NCBI GenBank assembly: GCA_017482345.1
Contig: JAFUNB010000008.1
Location: 105,208 to 169,207, forward strand
Source: Oscillibacter sp.
Lineage (GTDB): Bacteria; Bacillota; Clostridia; Oscillospirales; Oscillospiraceae
DNA: 64,000 nucleotides
Direction: 5' to 3'
Shown here one piece after another: positions 15,935-24,757 of the stretch. The notes below the pieces were generated by a model, which made no database searches, was not told the origin of the DNA, and was given only the letters and a program-made list of their open reading frames with translations. Both the position numbers and the translations under genes were made by a program. Position 1 is the stretch's first letter. Each line of letters opens with the position of its first letter.

Positions 15935-16873
15935 ATGGTGCGCCATGAATTCACATTTTTATCTGCCGACGGCGTCACGCAGCTGCACGCGGTTCAGTGG
16001 CTGCCGGAGGGCGAAGTCCGCGCTGTTCTCCAGCTGGTCCACGGTGTGGCGGAGTACATCCTGCGGTATGAGCCTCTGGCCGCGTTTTTGACGGAACGCG
16101 GCTTTGCCGTCGTGGGCCACGACCATCTGGGCCACGGTTTCTCCGTGGCCGAGGACGCCCCCCGGCTGTATTTCGGTCCCCGCGGAAGCTGGAATTGGGT
16201 GGTGGAGGACGTCCGCGCGCTGCAGGAACAGACCCAGCGGCAATTCCCCGAACTCCCCTATTTCATTCTGGGCCACTCCATGGGCTCCTTCCTCCTGCGG
16301 ACCTACCTGGCCCGCCATTCCCGCGAGGTGGACGGCGCCATCATCATGGGCACTGCCCACATTGGCGGGGCGGCACTTGCCGCCGCCAAATTGTTTGTGG
16401 CCTGTCAGATCCGCAAAATTGGTGAGCAGAATCCCAGCCCCGCTGTTACCAAGCTGTCCTTCGGCACCTATAACCGGATGTTCGCCCCCAACCGGACACC
16501 GTACGATTGGGTCACCCTCAGCCGCACCACCGTGGACGCCTATCTGACGGATCCCATGTGCGGTGAAAATCCCTCCATCGGCCTGTTCCGGGAGATGCTG
16601 GACGGCATGGCGTTCATGGGCCGACCGGAAAACATTCGGACGATTAATCCCGACCTGCCCGTGATTTTCCTGTCCGGCGCCATGGATCCCGTGGGCGGCT
16701 GCGGTAAGGGCGTCCGGCAGGCATTTGAGCTGTTCCAAAGGGCCGGCCTGCGCAAGGTGTCCATGAAGCTCTATCCCGATCTCCGCCATGAGATCCTCAA
16801 CGAGGATTGCAGGGAGGAGATCTATCAGGACATTTACCGGTGGCTCACGGAGCATCTGCCGGTCCGCGTGTGA
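15935..16873 (+). CDS. Alpha/beta hydrolase, lysophospholipase or monoacylglycerol lipase type
   Basis: The 312 residues match the serine aminopeptidase S33/monoglyceride lipase group. VLQLVHGVAEY supplies the oxyanion region, GHDHLGHGFS follows, FILGHSMGS holds the nucleophile Ser115, an aspartate occurs in FLSGAMDPVG (near residue 250) and the catalytic histidine in PDLRHEIL (near 285). There is no signal peptide, so it is cytosolic or peripheral. Next to glpK, divergently oriented, a lipid-to-glycerol role is tempting but unproven. Confidence 0.88.
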   Translation: MVRHEFTFLSADGVTQLHAVQWLPEGEVRAVLQLVHGVAEYILRYEPLAAFLTERGFAVVGHDHLGHGFSVAEDAPRLYFGPRGSWNWVVEDVRALQEQTQRQFPELPYFILGHSMGSFLLRTYLARHSREVDGAIIMGTAHIGGAALAAAKLFVACQIRKIGEQNPSPAVTKLSFGTYNRMFAPNRTPYDWVTLSRTTVDAYLTDPMCGENPSIGLFREMLDGMAFMGRPENIRTINPDLPVIFLSGAMDPVGGCGKGVRQAFELFQRAGLRKVSMKLYPDLRHEILNEDCREEIYQDIYRWLTEHLPVRV

Positions 16874-17393
16874 ACAGGCGCAGTGCCTGTGTATCATGGG
16901 TCCTGCGCAAAAACTGCCAGGAACAGGCGGTATCCGCAGTAAACACCAGCAGCAGCCAATAGGTAAGCTCCGCCGGGATACGCGGCAAACGCGGCGCCAG
17001 CCACCGCTCCGCCGCCGGCAGCGCCGCCGCCAGCAGCACTGCCCACACAGCGGAAAACGGCAGGCAGACCCGGCCGCGAAGGTTTCCCACCACGGCACTG
17101 TAATCCCAGAAGAAGACCCCCAGCGCCCGCTGGTACCACCAGTGGACGGCGTACTCCACCGCGGTGGCGGTCAGTCCGCCCCAGAAGGCCAGCTCCCAAA
17201 AGGAGTCTGTCAATTCTGCCGGCAGCGCCAGCACCGCCAGCACGCCCAGTCCATATACCGGACACAGCGGCAGCAGCAGTCTGCATTTTCGGCCCCGCCG
17301 CTCGGCGTGCGTCGCCGCGGCAAAGGCCGTTTCCAGCAGAAACCCAAAAAAGCTGTAGATCCAAAAGCGCCAGAGCAGCTGTGACATATCCAT
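16845..17393 (-). CDS. CmpB-type membrane protein (putative ABC-transporter type IV, PF06541-like)
   Basis: A 182-residue membrane protein with about five or six helices. The opening FWIYSFFGFLLETAF and the middle EYAVHWWYQRALGVFFWDYS (near residues 84-103) are hallmarks of the family; WDYS is its conserved core. Despite the family name, no ATPase partner is near and its role is unknown. Its last 29 bases overlap the end of the converging lipase gene. Confidence 0.82.
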   Translation of the reverse strand: MDMSQLLWRFWIYSFFGFLLETAFAAATHAERRGRKCRLLLPLCPVYGLGVLAVLALPAELTDSFWELAFWGGLTATAVEYAVHWWYQRALGVFFWDYSAVVGNLRGRVCLPFSAVWAVLLAAALPAAERWLAPRLPRIPAELTYWLLLVFTADTACSWQFLRRTHDTQALRLFTRGPADAP

Positions 17394-17461
17394 TCACCTC
17401 TGCTCCAGTGTCTCCCCCCTTGTTTCGGAATATTCCCCATCCCTTTTTCAGGAGGTGCCTT

Positions 17462-18034
17462 ATGGCGGATACCTGGGAACAACTGACATCTGAATGTATG
17501 CAATGCCATGCCTGCGCGCTGGCTGAGACCCGCACCAACATCGTCTTTGGCGTTGGCGCCCGGGATGCGGAGATCCTGCTGGTGGGCGAAGGTCCCGGCC
17601 AGTCCGAGGACGAGCAGGGCGTTCCCTTTGTGGGCCGCGCCGGACAGCTGCTGGACGATATGCTGGAGATCATCGGTCTGGACCGCACAAAGGTCTACAT
17701 CGCCAACATCGTCAAGTGCCGCCCTCCCGGAAACCGGGATCCGCTGAACGTGGAGCAGGATGCCTGCATCGGCTGGCTCCGGCGGCAGACGGCGCTGCTG
17801 CGCCCGAAGATCATCATCTGTCTGGGCCGTGTGGCCGCCAAGGTCATCATCAAGGAGGATTTCCGCATCACCGCCGAGCACGGCCAGTGGTTTGAGCGAA
17901 ACGGCGTCCAGATGACCGCCATCTATCACCCCTCCGCCCTGCTGCGGGATGTATCCAAGCGACCGGAGACCTTTGACGATTTGAAGTCCATTCAGGCCAA
18001 GATTCGCCAGATCTGCACCCACACCGATATCTGA
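17462..18034 (+). CDS. Family 4 uracil-DNA glycosylase
   Basis: This 190-residue enzyme removes uracil from DNA in base excision repair. Cysteines C12, C15 and C18 in ECMQCHAC plus the cysteines of VKCRPPGNRDP and QDACIGW fit the [4Fe-4S] cluster of type 4/5 glycosylases. GEGPGQSEDEQGVPFVGRAG (near residues 45-64) is the catalytic motif and IYHPSALLR the C-terminal one. The ATG follows GGAGGTGC; the frame continues upstream without another good start. Confidence 0.95.
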   Translation: MADTWEQLTSECMQCHACALAETRTNIVFGVGARDAEILLVGEGPGQSEDEQGVPFVGRAGQLLDDMLEIIGLDRTKVYIANIVKCRPPGNRDPLNVEQDACIGWLRRQTALLRPKIIICLGRVAAKVIIKEDFRITAEHGQWFERNGVQMTAIYHPSALLRDVSKRPETFDDLKSIQAKIRQICTHTDI

Positions 18035-18040
18035 AAACGC

Positions 18041-18073
18041 CAAGCGCCCGGCAATCTGCCGGGCGCTTGTTTT
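18041..18073. terminator. Bidirectional terminator after the uracil-DNA glycosylase
   Basis: CAAGCGCCCGGCA (18041-18053) pairs with TGCCGGGCGCTTG (18057-18069), followed by TTTT on the plus strand. The converging GNAT gene ends at 18072. Confidence 0.9.
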
Positions 18074-18575
18074 ATGCCTCTTCAAATGTCAGCCGCATGT
18101 CATACCACACCACACCGCCGTGAGTGGACTGGGACACGCCTTCGCTGCGGTAGCCGAACTTCTCATAATAAGGAACCAGTTCCCTTTTGCAGGTCAGCAC
18201 ACAGCCCCGTCTTCCCCCTGCACGGGTGTCCGCAATGACCCGCTCCATCAGGCGGGCGGCACAGCCCTGCCGGCGGTATTGCGGATGGGTGTTTACGCCG
18301 AATATCATCTGCCAGGCTCCGCTTTCGTCATGGAGCGCGGCGTTTTCGTACATCTCGTCCCGCAGCAGCGGCTCATCGGTCGTCATGCCGTTGATAAAGC
18401 TCACCAGCTCGCCGTTCTCATCCTCCAAAAGCCAGAAATGGTCGGGATAAACCGCAAGTCTCCGGGCAAATGCCTCTCTGTCGGCCGCTTCAGCCGGCGG
18501 AAAGCAAAGGCGCTCCAGCGCGCTCACCGCCTCCAGATCCGCGGGAGTTCCTCGTCTGATCCGCACAGTGCTCAC
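18072..18575 (-). CDS. GNAT family N-acetyltransferase
   Basis: The 167 residues form a GNAT acetyltransferase: VRIRRGTPADLEAV at the N-terminus, GVNTHPQYRRQGCAARLMERV (near 102-122) with the QxxGxA acetyl-CoA loop, and PYYEKFGYRSEGV near the end. The substrate is unknown. The GTG at 18575 is two bases from the upstream stop; another GTG three codons in has better spacing to TAGGG. It is co-transcribed with the Xre-cupin regulator, which may control it. Confidence 0.88.
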   Translation of the reverse strand: MSTVRIRRGTPADLEAVSALERLCFPPAEAADREAFARRLAVYPDHFWLLEDENGELVSFINGMTTDEPLLRDEMYENAALHDESGAWQMIFGVNTHPQYRRQGCAARLMERVIADTRAGGRRGCVLTCKRELVPYYEKFGYRSEGVSQSTHGGVVWYDMRLTFEEA

Positions 18576-18576
18576 C

Positions 18577-19131
18577 CTACTTCAGATAGCGGTAGCACAG
18601 CAGGATGCGGGCCGCGGAATGGGTCATGTTGGTGAAGCAGTAGGGCTGGTCCGCTGCAAAGCGGATGGCATCACGCTCCATCAGCCGGTGCTCCTCCCCT
18701 TCCGCCAGCAGGCTGACCGTGCCAGAGAGCATGGTGGCATGGCAGACGCAGCCGGGCACCGAGGGCTCCGGCTCATAGCGGGCGCTGATGTACATATCCA
18801 GGAAGAACGTCTCCTGACGGGTGGTATCATCATAGGGGAACGAAGGGCGCAGCACCACCTTGCCGGCGTCCAGGCGGACAGGCTTGGTGTCCATCTCGCG
18901 CACCAGCTGAAGGGTTTCAAAATCGTCGTTTTCCAGCAGGATCTCCGCCGGCACCTTCAACGCCGCGGCGATCTTGCCCAGGATGGCCACAGAGGGGTTC
19001 GCCTCGCCCCGCTCGATCTGGCCCAGCATACTGCGGGACACGCCGGACATGGCCGCCGTGCGCTCCAGGCTCAGCTTTTTACTTTTGCGGATGCGCTTGA
19101 TATTCTCCGCCACCGCGCGGTTCAGTTCCAT
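18577..19131 (-). CDS. Xre-cupin transcriptional regulator
   Basis: The 184 residues combine an N-terminal Xre helix-turn-helix (about 8-62; LERTAAMSGVSRSMLGQIERGEANPS) with a C-terminal cupin sensor domain (about 105-175; ending FTNMTHSAARILLCYRYL). Proteins of this PuuR/YdcN-like layout bind a small ligand in the cupin and control neighbouring metabolic genes. An ATG preceded by GAAAGG is the chosen start. It leads the two-gene operon with the acetyltransferase. Confidence 0.9.
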   Translation of the reverse strand: MELNRAVAENIKRIRKSKKLSLERTAAMSGVSRSMLGQIERGEANPSVAILGKIAAALKVPAEILLENDDFETLQLVREMDTKPVRLDAGKVVLRPSFPYDDTTRQETFFLDMYISARYEPEPSVPGCVCHATMLSGTVSLLAEGEEHRLMERDAIRFAADQPYCFTNMTHSAARILLCYRYLK

Positions 19132-19187
19132 AGCAGCCAACCGCCTTTCTCCCAAAAACAGACATTATATTGTTCGCTTCGACTTTT

Positions 19188-19216
19188 ATAGTATCCTGTT
19201 TTCCTGTTTCTGTCAA
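19188..19216 (-). promoter_or_regulatory. Promoter of the Xre-cupin operon
   Basis: On the minus strand a perfect TTGACA (19211-19216) and TACTAT (19188-19193) are separated by 17 bases, 57 bases before the start codon. Confidence 0.8.
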
Positions 19217-19266
19217 GAAAAAGAGGAACGGCTCAGCCGTTCCTCTTTTTGCAGTACAGATATGAA

Positions 19267-20715
19267 TTACACGCGCTTCCAGGTGGCGCCGTCCTTGGCG
19301 TCGATGATCTCGATGCCCTGAGCCTTCAGCTCGTCGCGGATGCGGTCGGCCTCGGCGAAGTTCTTGGCCTTCTTAGCCTCGTAGCGGGCCATGACCAGAG
19401 CGTCGATGGCGGGGTCGCCCTCGCCGGTGACGGTGTAACCGCAGGCGGTCTGGCTCTTGGCCTGGGCGGCCTCCTTCTCGCGGATGGCAGCGGCCTTCTC
19501 CAGCAGGTTCAGGCTCAGCACCTGGTCGAAGCTGGCCAGGATGGCACGCTTGGTCACGTCGTTGGTCTTGGCCTTCAGCACATCATACAGCGCGGTGACG
19601 CCCATGGAGGTGTTCAGGTCGTTGCCCAGCTGCTGGATGAACTTATCCTTGAACTCCTTGGCGACAGCCTCGTCCACCTGGCCGTCAGCGTCGTTCAGGG
19701 CGGCGATGCGGCGCAGCAGCTTGTTGTAAGCACCCTGGGCGTTCTCCAGGTTCTCCCAGGAGAAGACCAGTGCCTTGCGGTAGTGGCTCTGCAGGCAGAA
19801 GAAGCGGTAAGCCAGAGGATCATAGCCCTTCTGCTCCAGCAGGGAAACAGTCAGGAACTCGCCCTTGGACTTGGACATCTTGCCGTCGTTGGTGTTCAGG
19901 TGGGCAACATGGAACCACTGGGGGCACCAGGCATGGCCCAGGAAGCTCTCGGTCTGGGCGATCTCGTTGGTATGGTGGGGGAAGGCGTTGTCAACGCCGC
20001 CGCAGTGGATATCCAGATACTCGCCGTTGTGCTTCATGGAGATACCGGAGCACTCAATGTGCCAGCCGGGATAGCCCACGCCCCAGGGGGAATCCCACTT
20101 CAGGGCCTGATCTTCGAACTTGGACTGGGTGAACCACAGGACGAAGTCGTTCTTGTTGCGCTTGTTGGGATCCTCCTCAACGCCCTCGCGGACGCCGATG
20201 GCCAGATCATCCTCATCGTGGTCGTTGAAGATATAGTAGCGGTCCAGCTTGCTGGTGTCGAAATACACGTTGCCGCCGGCAAAGTAGGCGTAGCCCTTCT
20301 GCTCCAGCGTCTGCACGATGTTGATATACTCATCGATGCAGTTGGTGGCGGGCTCCACCACGTCGGGGGTCTTGATGTTCAGCTTGGCGCAGTCGTCGAA
20401 GAAGGCGTCAGTGTAGTACTTGGCGATCTCCAGAACGCTCTTGTTCTCGCGCTTGGCGCCCTTGAGCATCTTGTCCTCGCCGGTGTCGGCGTCAGAACTC
20501 AGGTGGCCCACGTCGGTGATGTTCATGACGCGGTTCACGCTGTAGCCGGCGTAGCGCAGATACTTCTCCAGCACGTCCTCCATGATGTAGGAGCGCAGGT
20601 TGCCGATGTGGGCGAAGTGATACACGGTAGGACCGCAGGTATACATCTCCACGTGGCCGGGAGTGTGGGTGACAAATTCTGCCTTTTTGTGAGTAGCGGA
20701 GTTATACAGATACAT
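19267..20715 (-). CDS. cysS: Cysteinyl-tRNA synthetase
   Basis: CysS charges tRNA-Cys with cysteine. The 482-residue class I enzyme has YTCGPTVYHFAHIGNLRSY with the HIGH-type HIGN at residues 36-39, zinc ligands in TCGPT and in GWHIECSGIS/NEIAQTE, and KMSKS in NDGKMSKSKGEF near residue 275. A GAAAGGAAA sequence precedes the ATG. Expression is under a cysteine T-box leader directly upstream. Confidence 0.98.
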   Translation of the reverse strand: MYLYNSATHKKAEFVTHTPGHVEMYTCGPTVYHFAHIGNLRSYIMEDVLEKYLRYAGYSVNRVMNITDVGHLSSDADTGEDKMLKGAKRENKSVLEIAKYYTDAFFDDCAKLNIKTPDVVEPATNCIDEYINIVQTLEQKGYAYFAGGNVYFDTSKLDRYYIFNDHDEDDLAIGVREGVEEDPNKRNKNDFVLWFTQSKFEDQALKWDSPWGVGYPGWHIECSGISMKHNGEYLDIHCGGVDNAFPHHTNEIAQTESFLGHAWCPQWFHVAHLNTNDGKMSKSKGEFLTVSLLEQKGYDPLAYRFFCLQSHYRKALVFSWENLENAQGAYNKLLRRIAALNDADGQVDEAVAKEFKDKFIQQLGNDLNTSMGVTALYDVLKAKTNDVTKRAILASFDQVLSLNLLEKAAAIREKEAAQAKSQTACGYTVTGEGDPAIDALVMARYEAKKAKNFAEADRIRDELKAQGIEIIDAKDGATWKRV

Positions 20716-20768
20716 AGCACATTTCCTTTCTGTCGGATCTATTTTTTATATGTTTACTTATTTTTGAA

Positions 20769-21018
20769 AAAATAAAACGCCTCCTGCACCCATCCGGGTA
20801 CAAGAGGCGTGAATCACGCGGTTCCACTCTTGCTTTCGCTCATGCCGGCCCAACAGCCGGTCAGCCCGATATCGGCGGCCACACCGGGGGCCATTACGCC
20901 CCGCGCTCCCGGACGCACTTCGCAGCTTCCTCCGTAGGCCCGCTTGCAGCCGGTGGCGTGCCCTCTCTGTCCTTTGGGTGAGCTGTTACTCTTTCCGTTC
21001 TTCGCGCTCTTTGATTAC
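20769..21018 (-). promoter_or_regulatory. Cysteine T-box riboswitch upstream of cysS
   Basis: The minus-strand leader has the T-box sequence AGAGTGGAACCGCG at 20817-20830, followed by a terminator hairpin CGCCTC/GAGGCG (20778-20809) with TTTTATT. Upstream, the AGTA of the stem I loop-E motif pairs in position with GAAGTGCG, whose TGC (20915-20917) is a plausible cysteine specifier codon. Uncharged tRNA-Cys would pair with both sites and let transcription enter cysS. The specifier assignment is by eye. Confidence 0.92.
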
Positions 21019-21024
21019 CTCAGT

Positions 21025-21053
21025 ATATTATCAGGATTTCCACCATGTGTCAA
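21025..21053 (-). promoter_or_regulatory. Promoter of the cysS T-box leader
   Basis: On the minus strand TTGACA (21048-21053) and TAATAT (21025-21030) are 17 bases apart, close to consensus. Transcription would start near 21018. Confidence 0.88.
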
Positions 21054-21120
21054 GGCTGAACTCCCGAAGCGGCGGTCATACTATCATATTGTAATCCGCA
21101 ACGCAAAGGGGGCGCTGCCG

Positions 21121-21729
21121 CTGCGTAAGCTTGTCACTAGTTTGTTCCTTTGCCTGTTGGCGCTGTGGCTGACGCAAGGTCTATGGGCACACCGGAACGG
21201 TGTACTGCATGCCCGCGGCATTTCCTGTCAGCCGCTTCTCCCCCTCGGTATTACCTGCGAGGAGCGGACCGCCGTTTCCCATCAGCTGGATGACTTGCAG
21301 CCCGGCGATCTGCTGGTGACTTTTTCGACCCACACGCTGGGCTGGCGGCACGGGCACGCCGCTCTGGTCATGGACAGTGAAACGGTTCTGGAGGCTGCCA
21401 TGCCGGGCACCGTCAGCGGATTTGCCCCGGCAGCCAGCTGGATGACGTATTCCTCCCTGCTCCATCTGCGGGTGCGGAATGTCACGACCCAGCAGCAGCG
21501 CGCCGTCGCAGCATTTGCCCGGGCCAATCTGTCGGAGATCCCCTATGGGTTCTTCAGCGGACTGAGCACGGAAAAAGCGCCCTCCTCCCCGTCTTCCCTT
21601 CAGTGCGCCTACCTCCCCTGGTACGCCTGGCAACGCCAGGGCGTCGATCTGGACAGCGACGGCGGGCGGCTGGTGACGGTACTGGACCTGGCGCAAAGTC
21701 CCCTCTTGGAAATCATCCAGTCATGGTGA
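21121..21729 (+). CDS. Secreted papain-like (YiiX/NlpC-P60 related) protein
   Basis: About 202 residues: an N-terminal hydrophobic segment (LVTSLFLCLLALWL) fits a signal peptide or anchor, followed by LQPGDLLVTF, WRHGHAALVMDSETVLEA and, near the end, LQCAYLPWYAW. GDL, HGHA and CAYL-W are the permuted catalytic layout of YiiX-like papain-fold amidases. The start is uncertain: there is no nearby ATG; CTG at 21121 has AAAGGGGG eight bases upstream, and TTG at 21142 is the alternative. The promoter region overlaps that of the divergent cysS leader. Confidence 0.7.
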   Translation: MRKLVTSLFLCLLALWLTQGLWAHRNGVLHARGISCQPLLPLGITCEERTAVSHQLDDLQPGDLLVTFSTHTLGWRHGHAALVMDSETVLEAAMPGTVSGFAPAASWMTYSSLLHLRVRNVTTQQQRAVAAFARANLSEIPYGFFSGLSTEKAPSSPSSLQCAYLPWYAWQRQGVDLDSDGGRLVTVLDLAQSPLLEIIQSW

Positions 21730-21740
21730 CTGCGCCAAGC

Positions 21741-21774
21741 AAAAAATGACCGCCGAAAAACGGCGGTCATTTTT
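21741..21774. terminator. Bidirectional terminator
   Basis: ATGACCGCCG (21746-21755) pairs with CGGCGGTCAT (21761-21770) with A-rich and T-rich flanks, between two converging genes. Confidence 0.92.
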
Positions 21775-21785
21775 AATCCGGTTAT

Positions 21786-22271
21786 TCAACCCTTGCCCAT
21801 CGCCAATTCAGCAGCCTGTTTGCCGGTCACATGCTCGATGTCCAGCTCGATCAGACCCACACGCTCCAGGGCGCCTGCCACCTTCGGCTCCGTGATGTCC
21901 AGATGGCCGGGATAGTACTTTTCGCACAGCTCCACCAGAGGCTTGCGCTTTTCCTCGCCCTCCAGAATCCGGGCGCGTCCAAAGGCGATGACACTGCGGA
22001 AGTATGTGGTGTACTCCTCGCCCACGATCTTGTCCTGGTCAATGACACAGAAGGACACCTTGTCGCAGCGCAAAATGCTGTCGATCTTGTGGCCCACCTT
22101 TGCGCCGTGGAAATAGATCTTTCCATTCAGGTACACATAGCTCAGAGGCACGGCATAGGGGTAGTCCTCGTCGCCGCTGACTGCCAGCACACCGGCGGTA
22201 TTGCGGCTCAGGATCTGCTCGATCTCCTCTGCGGAAAGGGACTGCTTGCTCTTTCTCATTTCACGAAACAT
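21786..22271 (-). CDS. Pyridoxamine 5'-phosphate oxidase-like flavoprotein (NimA type)
   Basis: The 161 residues match the NimA-like branch of the FMN-binding split-barrel family: a starting MFREMRKSKQ, LSRNTAGVLAVSGDEDYPYAVPLSYVYLNGKIYFHGAKVGHK and SVIAFGRARIL. Relatives include nitroimidazole reductases, but most are uncharacterised flavin or heme binders. AAAGGAG precedes the ATG at 22271. It is the last gene of the long operon after pgsA. Confidence 0.9.
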   Translation of the reverse strand: MFREMRKSKQSLSAEEIEQILSRNTAGVLAVSGDEDYPYAVPLSYVYLNGKIYFHGAKVGHKIDSILRCDKVSFCVIDQDKIVGEEYTTYFRSVIAFGRARILEGEEKRKPLVELCEKYYPGHLDITEPKVAGALERVGLIELDIEHVTGKQAAELAMGKG

Positions 22272-22289
22272 CGACGCGCTCCTTTCCAA

Positions 22290-22811
22290 TCAGGCAGACT
22301 GGATGACGTCCTTGTTCTTAATGAAATATTCCACGCCGGAATACAGGGTCGTCACAGCGATGACCCAAACACACAGGGTGTTAACGATGGCGGGAATGGG
22401 CAGGAACATCAGCACAATGCACACCATGGTGGAGGCAGTCTTCACCTTGCCGGACCAGCCGGCGGCGATGACGCGGCCCTTGTCGCTGGCGATCATGCGC
22501 AGACCGCTGACGGCGAATTCGCGGACCAGAACGATCAGCAGCGCCCAGGCGGGCATCTGGCCGTTCTCCACGAACCACAGCATGGCGGCCGTGGTCAGCA
22601 TCTTGTCAGCCAGCGGATCGGCGAACTTGCCGAAGTCCGTCACCAGGTTGTATTTACGGGCGATCTTACCGTCCAGCAGGTCAGTGAAGCTGGCAACAAC
22701 AAAGATGACCAGCGCCACGATCTCGCAGCCGGGGAAGCCCATATACAGCACACCCATAAAGAAAGGAATCAATATAATGCGCAAAAGAGTCAGTTTATTG
22801 GGCAAATTCAT
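22290..22811 (-). CDS. pgsA: CDP-diacylglycerol-glycerol-3-phosphate 3-phosphatidyltransferase
   Basis: PgsA makes phosphatidylglycerol phosphate, the committed step to phosphatidylglycerol. The 173-residue membrane enzyme begins NLPNKLTLLRIILIPFF and carries the CDP-alcohol phosphotransferase motif, D..DG..AR........G...D...D, in SFTDLLDGKIARKYNLVT and the next ten residues. AAAGGAG precedes the ATG at 22811. The rimO-pgsA pairing is common in Bacillota. Confidence 0.96.
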   Translation of the reverse strand: MNLPNKLTLLRIILIPFFMGVLYMGFPGCEIVALVIFVVASFTDLLDGKIARKYNLVTDFGKFADPLADKMLTTAAMLWFVENGQMPAWALLIVLVREFAVSGLRMIASDKGRVIAAGWSGKVKTASTMVCIVLMFLPIPAIVNTLCVWVIAVTTLYSGVEYFIKNKDVIQSA

Positions 22812-22828
22812 AGGTACGCTCCTTTCAC

Positions 22829-24157
22829 TCACTGTTCCAGCTCGCCGGTCAGCTCGCCGTCCATGGTGCCGGTCAGGCGCACGGTGACGAAGGTACCGGG
22901 GGCCACTGCCTCGTCCGCGGTGAAGTAGATCCGGCCGTCAATGTCGGGAGATTCCGCATAGCTGCGGCCGAAGAACATCTGGGCCTGGCCGTCGAAGCCC
23001 TCGCACAGGACCTCACGTTCCTCGCCCAGCAGGGACTCATTGTAATCATCGATGATGTCGGACTGCACATCCACCAGCAGCTCAGCCCGGCGCTGTGCCT
23101 CCTCGAAATCCACGTGCTCCATCAGTGCGGCGCGGGTACCCTCCTCAGGGGAGAAGGGGAACACGCCGGCGCGCTCGATGCGCATATCCCGCAGGAACTG
23201 GCTCAGCTCCTCAAACTCCTCCTCACCCTCATAAGGCAGGCCGGCGATGATGCTGGTGCGCAGTACCAGACCGGGGATCCGCTCACGGAGCTTGGCCACC
23301 ATGGCGGTCAGGGTCTCCTTGGTGTCCCGGCGGTTCATGGCCTTCAGCACGGTGTTGTTGCAGTGCTGCATGGGGATATCCAGATAAGGCAGGATCTTCG
23401 GCTCCCGGGCAATGGTGTCGATGAGCTCATCAGTGATCTCATCGGGATACAGATAGTGCAGGCGGATCCACTTGAATTCCAGCTTGCACAGCTCCTGCAG
23501 CAGCTTGTCCAGCATGGGAACGCCGCCGTTGAAGTCCGCGCCGTAGCGGGTGATGTCCTGCGCGATGACCAGCAGCTCCTGCACACCGGCGGAAGCCAGC
23601 TCGCTGGCCTCGTCCAGCAGCTCGTTCATGGGGCGTGAGCGGAACTTGCCCCGCAAAGAAGGAATGACACAGTAGGAACAGTGGTTGTCACAGCCCTCGG
23701 CGATCCGCAGATAGGCGTACCAGGGCGGAGTGGACAGGATGCGCTCGCCGCTCTGGTCGGCGGTGTGGATATTGCCCAGATAGCAGGGGCGCAGGCCCTG
23801 CTCCATCACTTCCTCAATGGCCTGGGCGATCTGGGCATAGCTGCCGGTGCCCAGCACGCCGTCCACCTCCGGCATCTCGTCCAGCACGTCCTTTTTGTAG
23901 CGCTGGGCCATGCAGCCGGTGACCAGGATCTTCTTCAGCTGGCCGGACTGCTTCAGCTCCGCCATCTCCAGAATATTGTCGATGGCCTCCTCACAGGCGG
24001 AGGCCAGGAAGCCGCAGGTGTTGACCACCACCACATCGGCGCCCTCGGGGGCGATCTGGATGTTGTGGCCGGCGGCCTGAACGGACGCCATCATCTGCTC
24101 GCAGTTCACCTGGTTCTTGGCACAGCCCAGGGAAATAAATGATACGTTATAGCTCAT
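22829..24157 (-). CDS. rimO: Ribosomal protein S12 methylthiotransferase RimO
   Basis: RimO adds a methylthio group to an aspartate of ribosomal protein S12. The 442 residues show the UPF0004 domain with cysteines C12 (SLGCAKNQVN), C48 and C82, the radical-SAM triad C156/C160/C163 in GCDNHCSYC, and a C-terminal TRAM domain. The opening VSFISLGCAKNQVNCE separates it from MiaB. AAGGAG precedes the ATG. It follows the nitroreductase gene by 24 bases. Confidence 0.97.
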   Translation of the reverse strand: MSYNVSFISLGCAKNQVNCEQMMASVQAAGHNIQIAPEGADVVVVNTCGFLASACEEAIDNILEMAELKQSGQLKKILVTGCMAQRYKKDVLDEMPEVDGVLGTGSYAQIAQAIEEVMEQGLRPCYLGNIHTADQSGERILSTPPWYAYLRIAEGCDNHCSYCVIPSLRGKFRSRPMNELLDEASELASAGVQELLVIAQDITRYGADFNGGVPMLDKLLQELCKLEFKWIRLHYLYPDEITDELIDTIAREPKILPYLDIPMQHCNNTVLKAMNRRDTKETLTAMVAKLRERIPGLVLRTSIIAGLPYEGEEEFEELSQFLRDMRIERAGVFPFSPEEGTRAALMEHVDFEEAQRRAELLVDVQSDIIDDYNESLLGEEREVLCEGFDGQAQMFFGRSYAESPDIDGRIYFTADEAVAPGTFVTVRLTGTMDGELTGELEQ

Positions 24158-24181
24158 AACGCTGTTCTCCTTATGTTCTCA

Positions 24182-24757
24182 TTAGCGGATCTCCCACCGT
24201 CCCGGCTTGCGGCCGGGGGTTCTGGGAGTATGGTCCGGCCAGCCTACGGAAATCAGGCTGACAAATTCGCCCTTGTCCGGCGCGAACAGCTGCTGCAGAA
24301 CGGGGCCGTAGCCAAGGCCCGTCACAGCATTGACCCAGCAGGTGCCCAGCCCCCGCTCATGGGCAGCCAGATGCAGATTCTGGATGGCCGCCGCGGTGCT
24401 TTCGATCACCGCGTCACGGGTATGGCCGTAGTCCTTTTGCAAAAACGCCAGCACATAGACCGGCGCGCCGCCCAGGCGGCGCAGGAACCCGGTGGTCTCC
24501 GCCACCACTCTGGGGTGGCGGGGAAACATTTCCTGCAGATAGGGTTTGATCTCCTCGGAGACCTTTTCCATGGTCTCCCGCAGCAGGGCGATGTCTTCGG
24601 GTCTCGTCAGCGCCACAAAGTACCAGGGCTGGAGATTGTCCGCCGAGGGCGCCCAGCAGGCCGCCTCCAAAATCTCCTCCAGCAGTTCCCGTGGAACCTC
24701 GCGATCCTGATAGCGCCGGACACTGCGGCGCTTCTGGATGGCTTCCATCAGTTCCAT
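24182..24757 (-). CDS. Nitroreductase family flavoprotein
   Basis: A 191-residue FMN-dependent nitroreductase fold: EAIQKRRSVRRYQDREVP is the classic N-terminal RRSxR motif, ACWAPSADNLQPWYFVAL the FMN-binding part, and HLAAHERGLGTCWVN the C-terminal one. The substrate is unknown. Its start lies inside the last codons of recX (10-base overlap), with GGGAGGAG as ribosome site, so it is coupled to the recA-recX unit. Confidence 0.92.
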   Translation of the reverse strand: MELMEAIQKRRSVRRYQDREVPRELLEEILEAACWAPSADNLQPWYFVALTRPEDIALLRETMEKVSEEIKPYLQEMFPRHPRVVAETTGFLRRLGGAPVYVLAFLQKDYGHTRDAVIESTAAAIQNLHLAAHERGLGTCWVNAVTGLGYGPVLQQLFAPDKGEFVSLISVGWPDHTPRTPGRKPGRWEIR

